19,732 nucleotides of DNA from Nitrososphaerota archaeon (GTDB lineage: Archaea; Thermoproteota; Nitrososphaeria; Nitrososphaerales; UBA57). Positions 13,691 through 19,732 of the stretch are shown piece after piece. Within the stretch, counting starts at the first letter, position 1. Every line of letters starts with the position of its first letter. The translations under genes were made by a program, and so were the position numbers. The stretch is from the NCBI GenBank assembly GCA_002693165.1, contig NZOP01000002.1:1-19732 (forward strand), given 5' to 3'. The notes below the pieces were generated by a model. The model saw only the letters and a list, made by a program, of their open reading frames with translations, did no database searches and was not told the origin of the DNA.

Positions 13691-15691
13691 ATGATCATCA
13701 AACAACTCGTATTAGAAAATATAAGAAGCCATGAATCGACAGAAATAGAATTTGCCGAAGGTAAAACATTGATACGTGGAGACATAGGATCTGGAAAATC
13801 AAGCATTATGATGTCAATAGAAGCAGCATTATTTGGAAAGAAATTGAAGGAACTTATAAGAAAAGGTAAAGAAAGTGGTAAAATTGAATTAACATTTGAA
13901 ATTAAAGACGAAAATATGAACTTAAAGAAATACTCAGTGATTAGAAAACTATCAACATCTACACAAAAAGGTGGAGAAATAATTTATCATAGTGAAGGAA
14001 ATAAGAAAGAATTTTCAGCGGATGAATTATCAATAGAAGTTACAAGAATACTCAATATAAACGAAACAGCAAAAGCACAAGAAATATTTCAAGCATTTGT
14101 TCTTGCAAAACAAAATGAATTAAAGAAATTGATAGAAGGTAGTAAAAAAAGTGATGTAGATGAACGAACAACAATTATAATGAGAGCATTTGAAATGGAA
14201 GCATATAAATTTGCAATAGACAATACAGTAAGACTAAATCAACGAATTAAGAATGTAACAATTGGTAAAAAGGGAGAGATAAAGAAATTAAATGAAATTG
14301 AAAAGAGTATACAAGAAAAAAATTATAAAATTAAAAAAATGAAGAATGATTTAGAAACAATCAAATCATCAAGGATTAAGAAAGAGAACACTTATAATTC
14401 AAAAAAAGACGAATATGATAAAATTAAAGAAGAAAGAACAAAAATCAGTGTAATAAATTCATTAATTAAATCTAAAGAAAGGGAAATTAACGAGAAAAAA
14501 GAAGACATTCTAAACAACGACAAAAAAAGAAATATAAAAAAAGACAAGCTAGTAAAGTCAGGAAAAACGATTGAGCAGATCAGAAAAGGTATAGAAAATT
14601 TAGTTCCATTAGACGGACTTAGAAATAAAGAGGATCGATTGAATAATCAAATCACGCATTTAAAGATGGACATGAATAGAAAGGGAGATGATGCAAAAAG
14701 ATATGAAGAAATACAAAAAGATGGCAAATGTAGTACTTGTGGAAGAGAGATTAGTAACAGTTCAGGTTACGACGAGTTGATTTCCACTGTAAATATGGAA
14801 AAAAATGACATAGAAAAAGAGATTATCAAGATAAATAAAGAAAAGAATGCAGTTCGAGAGACGATTGAAGAGAATCAAAAAAATAAAGACCTAAAAAGAG
14901 ATGTGGAAGAAATTAACGATATTGATGAAACAAATAAGAAATTAGATGAGAAGATTCAAGGTTTAATCAATGAAATAAACGAACAGAAAGTAAAATTAAA
15001 TGAATTACCCGACGAGAATAAATTAAAGTTAGTAGAAGATGAAAAAAATATTGCAGAAAAAGAATTTCATAATGAGAACAATAGATTGACAATAATTGAT
15101 CGAGATTTGCAAAACGAAATGAATAATCTTAATGAAATGAATTTGGAATTAGAGAAACTAAAACAAACGAAATTAGATATAAACAAACTTGATGACATTA
15201 ATGAATGGTTAAACAAATATTTTATCAATACAGTACAATTAATCGAGGATCATGTTATTCATACAATCAATTACAAATTTAATGAATTATTCAAAGAATG
15301 GTTTGAATTATTGGTTGAGGATACGAGTAAGACTGTAAGAGTTGATGAGAAATTTACTCCCATCATTGAACAGAATGAATTTGAACAGACATTTGAATGG
15401 CTTTCTGGAGGAGAGAAAGCAGGAATTGCACTTGCATATAGATTAGCATTGAATAGTTTGATAAGACAGCAACCAATAGGTTTTAGACCTGAATTATTGA
15501 TGCTGGATGAACCAACAGACGGTTTTAGCAAAGAACAGCTTACGAAAGTAAGTAATATATTATCAGATATTGAAAACAAACAAGTAATCATAGTATCACA
15601 TAATCAAGAATTTACGAAATTAGATCAGATAATTAGTGTAACAAAAGAAAACGATATATCAAGAATACAAACACATTCGTATGGAGATTGA
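13691..15691 (+). CDS. rad50: Rad50 SMC-like ATPase
   Basis: This 666-residue partner of Mre11 tethers and processes broken DNA ends. Walker A is GDIGSGKS (30-37), the zinc hook is C347-S-T-C350, the ABC signature is LSGGEKA (571-577), Walker B is LLMLDEPTDG (602-611) and the H-loop is VSH (635-637). Residues about 170-345 and 355-545 are charged, Lys/Glu-rich coiled coil on either side of the hook. Coiled arms are short relative to the roughly 880-residue P. furiosus protein, although every functional motif is present. The stop abuts the 3' end of the convergent tRNA-Leu with no intervening base. Confidence 0.97.
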   Translation: MIIKQLVLENIRSHESTEIEFAEGKTLIRGDIGSGKSSIMMSIEAALFGKKLKELIRKGKESGKIELTFEIKDENMNLKKYSVIRKLSTSTQKGGEIIYHSEGNKKEFSADELSIEVTRILNINETAKAQEIFQAFVLAKQNELKKLIEGSKKSDVDERTTIIMRAFEMEAYKFAIDNTVRLNQRIKNVTIGKKGEIKKLNEIEKSIQEKNYKIKKMKNDLETIKSSRIKKENTYNSKKDEYDKIKEERTKISVINSLIKSKEREINEKKEDILNNDKKRNIKKDKLVKSGKTIEQIRKGIENLVPLDGLRNKEDRLNNQITHLKMDMNRKGDDAKRYEEIQKDGKCSTCGREISNSSGYDELISTVNMEKNDIEKEIIKINKEKNAVRETIEENQKNKDLKRDVEEINDIDETNKKLDEKIQGLINEINEQKVKLNELPDENKLKLVEDEKNIAEKEFHNENNRLTIIDRDLQNEMNNLNEMNLELEKLKQTKLDINKLDDINEWLNKYFINTVQLIEDHVIHTINYKFNELFKEWFELLVEDTSKTVRVDEKFTPIIEQNEFEQTFEWLSGGEKAGIALAYRLALNSLIRQQPIGFRPELLMLDEPTDGFSKEQLTKVSNILSDIENKQVIIVSHNQEFTKLDQIISVTKENDISRIQTHSYGD

Positions 15692-15776
15692 TGCGGGAGG
15701 TGGGATTTGAACCCACGAACACCTAAGTGATAGGAGCCTAAATCCTACGCCTTTGACCGGGCTGGGCTACCCCCGC
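15692..15776 (-). tRNA. tRNA-Leu(UAG)
   Basis: Read on the minus strand, acceptor GCGGGGG pairs with CTCCCGC (one G-U), with discriminator A at 15692. The anticodon stem TAGGA/TCCTA encloses TTTAGGC with anticodon TAG. A long class II variable arm (CACTTAGGTG) and T arm GTGGG-TTCAAAT-CCCAC complete the fold in 85 nt. There is no intron, and CCA is not encoded. The 3' end directly abuts the rad50 stop, so any terminator must lie inside rad50. Confidence 0.97.
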
Positions 15777-15786
15777 ACTATAACAG

Positions 15787-15797
15787 TTTATTTAATA
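15787..15797 (+). promoter_or_regulatory. Candidate TATA box in the tRNA-Leu/Kelch divergent region
   Basis: TTTATTTAATA is centred about 26 nt upstream of the Kelch TTG start at 15818, the spacing expected for a leaderless archaeal mRNA. The 41-bp gap must also hold the tRNA-Leu promoter on the other strand. Confidence 0.45.
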
Positions 15798-15809
15798 CTA
15801 CAAAGAATA

Positions 15810-15825
15810 TATCTCAATTGAGATA
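15810..15825. promoter_or_regulatory. 16-bp perfect palindrome spanning the Kelch gene start
   Basis: TATCTCAATTGAGATA equals its own reverse complement and contains the TTG start codon at 15818-15820. If transcription begins at or near the TTG, the site overlaps the start point and could be an operator. A chance match is possible but less likely for 16 bp in a 41-bp intergenic region. Confidence 0.4.
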
Positions 15826-17053
15826 CCTAATTTTACTACTAATTGTTGCGCTTTCTACATTTTATGTTGTAGGAATTTCAAATTCATATGCAGAGAATAC
15901 TGAATGGTCTACAGAAGCCCCTATGCCAACAATAAGAACTGAACATACAGCAGCAATTATCGATGACAGGATATACGTCATCGGGGGATTTGATCGTAAT
16001 GGTGATGTAATAAAAAGAGTAGAAGTATATGACATAAGTAAGAATGAATGGATTGAAGTGGAACCAATGCCAGTTGCATTACATCATGCGTCGGCTACTT
16101 CTTTTGAAGAGAAATTATATATCATCGGGGGATTTATTGATGGCTGGAATCCAACGTCAAAGATGTATATTTATGATTCAGTAGAAGATTCATGGACAGA
16201 GGGAGATTCTATGCCAACTGCAAGAGGTGCATTAACAACACAGAGATACAACAATTATATTTTTGCAATTGGAGGAATGACAAGTTTGGGTCCTACAACA
16301 ATTAATGAGATGTATGACATAGAGAAAGGAACATGGATGGAAAAAGAAGCAATGCCGACTGCAAGAGAACATCTTGCATCAGGTATCGTTGGAGACAAGA
16401 TTTTTGTAGTTGGAGGAAGAGTCCAATTTGGATCAAATTTGAATAACAATGAGATGTACATTATAAGTGAAGATAAATGGGAAATAATGGAAGACATGGT
16501 CTCAGAAAGAGGAGGGTTAGCGGCAACGGCAATAGAAGAAAGCATATTTGTATTTGGTGGGGAATCCAGGGTTAGGACATTTAGTAATAATGAACAATTC
16601 AATTCGATAGATAGTATTTGGACAGTTAGAGAACAAATGCCAACTGCTAGGCACGGATTAGTAGCTATTGCATATAATTTTTCAATATTTGTCATAGGTG
16701 GAGGAACAGAACCAGGATATAGTATGAGTGGAATAAATGAAGTATTTACACCCTCTGAGTTTAGAGAGATTGAGAATACAAGAGTGGAAGATATAGTTTC
16801 TGAAGCAAATGTAAGTAATCAAATTAAGGTTGAAATTGTAGAAAATGAAGAAAATAATCAACCAGGCATAATAGCAGAGATAGCGGATCCATTTGATTCA
16901 TGTCAACTAGTAGACAGATGTCTATCTCCAAATGAACAGACGTCGTCTAGAATTATTTACTATGTATTCGTGATTATAATAATAATTTTACTACTAGCAA
17001 TAGGTTTTACTTTGATTTCATTATACAAATACAATAAATTGAAGAGAAAATAG
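15818..17053 (+). CDS. Secreted Kelch-repeat beta-propeller with C-terminal membrane anchor
   Basis: This 411-residue protein has an N-terminal signal peptide (hydrophobic 3-19, probable cleavage after SYA at 25). Six Kelch blades follow, marked by VIGGF, IIGGF, AIGGM, VVGGR, VFGGE and VIGGG, with repeated W and PMPTAR motifs between them. After the propeller comes a C-x5-C pair in a short stalk, then a very hydrophobic anchor (about 379-402) and a basic tail, KYNKLKRK. The propeller should sit outside the cell, tethered to the membrane, and probably binds a ligand or surface partner. No enzymatic motif is visible. The start is TTG at 15818, chosen because it directly precedes the signal peptide and sits 26 nt from a TATA-like element. 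It converges on the MscS gene with an 8-bp gap. Confidence 0.88.
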   Translation: MRYLILLLIVALSTFYVVGISNSYAENTEWSTEAPMPTIRTEHTAAIIDDRIYVIGGFDRNGDVIKRVEVYDISKNEWIEVEPMPVALHHASATSFEEKLYIIGGFIDGWNPTSKMYIYDSVEDSWTEGDSMPTARGALTTQRYNNYIFAIGGMTSLGPTTINEMYDIEKGTWMEKEAMPTAREHLASGIVGDKIFVVGGRVQFGSNLNNNEMYIISEDKWEIMEDMVSERGGLAATAIEESIFVFGGESRVRTFSNNEQFNSIDSIWTVREQMPTARHGLVAIAYNFSIFVIGGGTEPGYSMSGINEVFTPSEFREIENTRVEDIVSEANVSNQIKVEIVENEENNQPGIIAEIADPFDSCQLVDRCLSPNEQTSSRIIYYVFVIIIIILLLAIGFTLISLYKYNKLKRK

Positions 17054-17061
17054 ATAAAAAT

Positions 17062-18093
17062 CTAGTAAAGAATTTCTTCAGGATCGAAATAATCATTTTT
17101 ACGAGTAGATCTAGCTTTACCCAATGTTTTTAATTCTTTAAGAAAATTAGTACGAATATTAGATTTAATTTTATCAATTTGATTATATTTAGTTGTAAAA
17201 CAAGTTAACTCAAGAGTAATCTCGGATCCATGAAGATCGTGCAACAATACAATAGGACGAGGTTTAGATTCAACATAATTAGTAATAGTTGCAGATTGAA
17301 TCAATGATTTTCTAATTTTATCAACATTATGGAAGCTACTTGTTCGATAATATAAAGTAATTAGATAATTTTTTCCTTGGGATATAGAAATTTGATTAGA
17401 GAGTAATAGATTATTGGGTATAACAATTACATTTTGATTTTGATCAATCAATTTACTAAACATTAAACCAACATTTGATAAAATTCCAGATATTTGTTCT
17501 TTATTTATTGAAAGAAAATCACCTTGTTTAAACGGTTTCCAAATAAAAATAATTAATCCCGATAAGAGATTACCCAATGTGTCTTTGGCAATAGCAAAAG
17601 TAATAATAATTGTAGACAAGACAAGAAGAATTATCAATAAATTATTTTCAACATCATATCCAAGTAAGCCAATGATTACCCAGAAAGAAACAAATCCTAT
17701 AGACAATGTGGAAATTTTTTGTAAGATGCGCAAAGAGAATACGTCCATTTTTCTTTTAACAGATGAATCAGCTAATGATGATTTAGCAATACGATTAAGA
17801 AGTATAGCAAATATAATTATAGTAAAAATTTGAAATGTTGATTTAATATATGTTATTTGAGTAGAAAAGAGATTAGCGTATAGATAGATAATTAAATTGA
17901 TGCCGAGGCTAATAACAAATAGAAAAATTGGAATACGTAATGGCATATTATCTTTAGTTTTAAAACGAAAGATAGTTTTTCGTGAATAATAATCAACAAA
18001 ATAAGCTAGTATAAGAAAAAAAATGAAAATTAATCCTGGTAGAATTAAATTATCTGTAGAAAATAAAAATAAAGAATTAACCACGTTTATCAT
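17062..18093 (-). CDS. MscS-family mechanosensitive ion channel
   Basis: This 343-residue membrane protein has about five predicted membrane helices (near 17-34, 52-74, 83-101, 126-146, 151-169). The amphipathic pore-lining TM3 region follows: AIAKDTLGNLLSGLIIFIWKP (167-187), then FKQGDFL. The beta domain motif VIPNNLLLSNQI (224-235) and the alpha/beta C-terminal domain complete the MscS architecture. Such channels release solutes on osmotic downshock. The extra N-terminal helices exceed the three of E. coli MscS. Start is ATG at 18093; upstream lies only a short gap before tRNA-Arg. Confidence 0.92.
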   Translation of the reverse strand: MINVVNSLFLFSTDNLILPGLIFIFFLILAYFVDYYSRKTIFRFKTKDNMPLRIPIFLFVISLGINLIIYLYANLFSTQITYIKSTFQIFTIIIFAILLNRIAKSSLADSSVKRKMDVFSLRILQKISTLSIGFVSFWVIIGLLGYDVENNLLIILLVLSTIIITFAIAKDTLGNLLSGLIIFIWKPFKQGDFLSINKEQISGILSNVGLMFSKLIDQNQNVIVIPNNLLLSNQISISQGKNYLITLYYRTSSFHNVDKIRKSLIQSATITNYVESKPRPIVLLHDLHGSEITLELTCFTTKYNQIDKIKSNIRTNFLKELKTLGKARSTRKNDYFDPEEILY

Positions 18094-18180
18094 ACAATGA
18101 ATAAGTTAAAGTAAATATATGTTTAACTAATGAGAATTCACACACAAATAATAGAAATATTGGATAATATTTCGAAATGG

Positions 18181-18199
18181 AAAAAAGATAATAAAAAAA
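18181..18199 (-). terminator. Oligo-T terminator of tRNA-Arg
   Basis: On the minus strand, T7 (complement of 18193-18199) and T6 (complement of 18181-18186) begin 6 nt past the tRNA 3' end. This is the usual form of archaeal intrinsic termination. Confidence 0.5.
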
Positions 18200-18204
18200 T
18201 AACG

Positions 18205-18290
18205 CGGGCCCGGAGGGATTTGAACCCACGACCTCCGGCTTTCCTCAGAATAGAGGGCCGATGCTCTAATCCAAGCTGAGCTACGGGCCC
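18205..18290 (-). tRNA. tRNA-Arg(UCU) with a predicted 10-nt intron
   Basis: On the minus strand, acceptor GGGCCCG pairs perfectly with CGGGCCC, with discriminator G at 18205. The D stem is GCTC/GAGC, and the anticodon stem TCGGC/GCCGG has one wobble. The 17-nt anticodon loop is too large and is explained by an intron at 37/38. The mature loop would be CCTCTAA, anticodon TCT at 18252-18254, matching the usual archaeal tRNA-Arg(UCU) except for C instead of the near-universal U at 33. The T stem GTGGG/CCCTC has a T-T mismatch at 50:64. CCA is not encoded. Confidence 0.88.
18241..18250 (-). other. Predicted tRNA-Arg intron (bulge-helix-loop type)
   Basis: In the precursor, CCTC (loop positions 32-35) pairs with GAGG inside the intron, giving the 4-bp central helix. 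It is flanked by a three-base 5' side TAT (cut TA^T) and a 3' bulge AAA (cut AA^A). Splicing these removes TTCTGAGGAA and leaves a 7-nt loop. The outer intron helix of a full BHB motif is absent, so this is a relaxed form. Confidence 0.75.
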
Positions 18291-18394
18291 ACATTTAGAT
18301 TAAATTAATCAGATATAATTATTACAAAATGACTGTATATGGGTGAAAAATACACGATGAAAAGGGTTAATATAATCAACGATATTACTTGAAC

Positions 18395-18616
18395 ATGGAA
18401 CAAATAGGATTAGCTTTACATATTGCAAAAAGTGGAAGATTAATCATTCAGTGCAAATCTAAAAAAGTAAATGGAAAAAATGTTTTTGATCAACGTGGAA
18501 ATAAAATTGCAAAGGTTTCGGAAATAATTGGACCGGTAAAATCACCATACGTTTCGGCCATTCCTTTAAATGATAAAGTTAAAAGAGTTATAGGTAAGAA
18601 AGTATATATTAAATAA
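18395..18616 (+). CDS. gar1: Gar1-like H/ACA RNP subunit
   Basis: This 73-residue protein has the Gar1 core: a beta-barrel segment followed by KIAKVSEIIGPVKSPYVSA (residues 36-54), where the GPV-PY element is diagnostic. Archaeal Gar1 works with Cbf5, Nop10 and L7Ae in guided pseudouridylation of RNA. The ATG at 18395 is preferred; an in-frame TTG at 18389 would add two residues. It lies directly before tfb, a neighbour pair found in many archaea, and is in the same reading frame, with 9 nt between its stop and the tfb TTG. Confidence 0.88.
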   Translation: MEQIGLALHIAKSGRLIIQCKSKKVNGKNVFDQRGNKIAKVSEIIGPVKSPYVSAIPLNDKVKRVIGKKVYIK

Positions 18617-18625
18617 TTATATAAA

Positions 18626-19543
18626 TTGGCAGTCCAAAATAGTGAATCAGTTTTTTGTAACTCATGTAAGACACCATTAATTGGTGATGTTGAAAGAGGT
18701 GAATATGTTTGTCCTGGTTGTGGTCTTGTTGGAACTGATAAAATAATTGACACGGGGCCTGAATGGAAAGCAATAGATTCAGAAGATAAAATGAGAAAAG
18801 TAAGAACAGGTGCACCTACAAGTTTAGCATTACATGATAGAGGTTTATCTACACAAATAGGTGATATTGTGAAAGATGGTAATTCAGCAAATAATAAATC
18901 AATGGAAAGAATGAAAAAATGGCAACAAAGATTAAGAACTTCGTCATCACAAGAAAGAGGATTAGCAAATGTATTAGGAAAGATTAGCGAATTTTCTAGG
19001 GTTTTGAATTTACCAGATTCTACAAAAGAAACAGCTGCATTAGTTTACAGAAAAGCATTAGGAAATGGAACTGCGAAGAGTAAATCAATTAAAGGAATGG
19101 CGGCAGCGTCAATTTATCTTGCTTGTAGAAAATGTGGAACAAGTAAATCAATGAGAGAGATTTCAGATGTTTCAGGTCTTCCAAAACCTACAATAGCAAA
19201 ATATTATCGATTAATATTAAGAGATGTAGAACAAGAACATGTCCCATTACATCCATTAAAGGGATATATATCAAAATTGGTAAATAAGGCCGAATTAAAT
19301 CCAAAAATACAACTATGTGCAGTAAAAATGGCAAATCAAATCAATGATACAAAATTAACTAGTGGTAAATCTCCAGCAGGCATAGCAGCAGCATTTGTAT
19401 ATATATCATCTGTAATGCTGGGTGAAAAAATACCACAAAGGGAAATTGCCGAATATGCGGATGTAACAGAAGTTACCATCAGGAATAGAACAAGAGAAAT
19501 ATTAGACAGATATACAATAAGACAAATAATTAAAACAAAATAA
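18626..19543 (+). CDS. tfb: Transcription initiation factor TFB
   Basis: This 305-residue protein recruits RNA polymerase to TBP-bound promoters. The N-terminal zinc ribbon has C11-x2-C14 and C29-x2-C32. The B-reader/linker region GPEWKAIDSEDKMRKVRTG (44-62) is followed by two cyclin folds (about 110-200 and 205-300), which contact TBP and the BRE element; the second contains the helix-turn-helix-like EIAEYADVTEVTIRNR. TTG at 18626 is the start, because only three codons separate it from the gar1 TAA in the same frame and the zinc ribbon begins immediately. Several TFB paralogues are common in this lineage; whether this is the main one cannot be told. Confidence 0.95.
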   Translation: MAVQNSESVFCNSCKTPLIGDVERGEYVCPGCGLVGTDKIIDTGPEWKAIDSEDKMRKVRTGAPTSLALHDRGLSTQIGDIVKDGNSANNKSMERMKKWQQRLRTSSSQERGLANVLGKISEFSRVLNLPDSTKETAALVYRKALGNGTAKSKSIKGMAAASIYLACRKCGTSKSMREISDVSGLPKPTIAKYYRLILRDVEQEHVPLHPLKGYISKLVNKAELNPKIQLCAVKMANQINDTKLTSGKSPAGIAAAFVYISSVMLGEKIPQREIAEYADVTEVTIRNRTREILDRYTIRQIIKTK

Positions 19544-19586
19544 ATATTAAAGACAAGATTGAGTTATTAATGTTAAACGAAGTCCT

Positions 19587-19732
19587 ATGATACAAGATAA
19601 TAAAACAACAAAAACGGAAGAAATAAAATCTAAAGAACCTGAGAAGAAAACAAGGGGAAGAAAACCAAAAATTAAAGAAACTAAACCAAAAATTAAAGAA
19701 ACTAAACCAAAAATTAAAGAAACTAAACCAAA
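19587..19732 (+). CDS. Lysine-rich repeat protein with AT-hook-like motif, 3' end cut by window edge
   Basis: ATG at 19587 opens a frame that runs off the window after 48 complete codons. The first 22 residues are Lys, Thr and Glu rich with no hydrophobic segment. TRGRKPK (22-28) resembles an AT-hook core (RGR-P). It then repeats KPKIKET. The composition suits a DNA- or RNA-binding basic tail, or a disordered linker ahead of a globular domain that lies outside the window. I do not recognise a family. It lies 43 bp after tfb on the same strand. An ATG at 19570 reads only six codons and is rejected. Confidence 0.6.
   Translation, partial: MIQDNKTTKTEEIKSKEPEKKTRGRKPKIKETKPKIKETKPKIKETKP
19662..19732 (+). 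repeat. 21-bp in-frame tandem repeat
   Basis: Three identical 21-bp units at 19662-19682, 19683-19703 and 19704-19724, plus 8 bases of a fourth, encode KPKIKET. The array continues beyond the window edge, so the total copy number is unknown. Perfect identity at synonymous positions indicates recent expansion. Confidence 0.95.

Noticed and set aside
13127..13705. Minus-strand open frame of 192 codons spanning the end of mre11 and start of rad50
   Set aside because: Ser/Phe/Ile-rich composition is that of the complement of Lys/Glu-rich genes; both mre11 and rad50 are secure.
18306..18388. C/D box small RNA suggested by ACGATGA at 18353-18359
   Set aside because: No matching D box (CTGA) or second C'/D' pair is visible in the gap.
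18617..18625. TTATATAAA as a TATA box driving tfb
   Set aside because: It would start transcription inside the zinc ribbon and after the TTG start; the next methionine would remove the ribbon. It is more likely AT-rich spacer in a gar1-tfb transcript.
1..19732. A defence island, integrated element or CRISPR array
   Set aside because: No integrase, transposase, terminal repeats, attachment duplication or spaced repeats are visible; gene content and composition are uniform and housekeeping in type.

Overview
This window looks like ordinary chromosome from a low-GC, tightly packed archaeon. The best lineage markers are a eukaryote-like DNA topoisomerase IB (7313-9028), a TFB transcription factor preceded by Gar1, an archaeal nurA-herA-mre11-rad50 operon, a tRNA with a bulge-helix-type intron, and leaderless-looking genes starting with TTG. 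Topoisomerase IB of this type in an archaeon points to Thaumarchaeota (Nitrososphaerota) or a close relative. A phosphofructokinase beside a class I aldolase is not what is usually reported for ammonia-oxidising members, so a heterotrophic thaumarchaeal lineage is my inference. Nothing in the window proves it.

Layout. 1-757 (minus, cut by the window edge): a HAD-IIA phosphatase. 821-2048: family 4 uracil-DNA glycosylase and endonuclease III, a base-excision-repair pair, converging on thyX (2050-2748, minus). 2866-2940: tRNA-Thr(UGU). 3051-4225: formyltetrahydrofolate deformylase (purU) and a GYD-domain protein, converging on a SWIM zinc-finger protein (4222-4587, minus). 4595-7224: a COG1407-type metallophosphoesterase, archaeal class I fructose-bisphosphate aldolase and phosphofructokinase, all plus strand. 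7313-9028: topoisomerase IB, converging on a peroxiredoxin-like thioredoxin-fold protein (9030-9563, minus).

9646-15691: nurA-herA-mre11-rad50, the archaeal double-strand-break resection operon. It abuts tRNA-Leu(UAG) (15692-15776, minus). 15818-17053: a secreted, C-terminally anchored six-repeat Kelch protein converging on an MscS-type channel (17062-18093, minus). 18205-18290 (minus): tRNA-Arg(UCU) with a predicted 10-nt intron. 18395-19543: gar1 and tfb. 19587-end: the start of a lysine-rich, AT-hook-like protein with a 21-bp tandem repeat, cut by the window edge.

Themes. DNA maintenance dominates (UDG, Nth, ThyX, TopoIB, NurA/HerA/Mre11/Rad50). A folate one-carbon thread (ThyX, PurU) and a two-gene glycolytic unit (aldolase, PFK) are also present. 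No stretch over about 300 bases lacks a gene; the longest gap, 2749-3050, holds tRNA-Thr. I found no mobile element, CRISPR array or clear defence system. I see no wholly new system. The most unusual items are the minimal tRNA-Arg intron with C33, the pyrophosphate-type signature of the PFK, a cysteine cluster in the topoisomerase IB linker, the ThyX signature insertion, and two palindromic sites at start regions.
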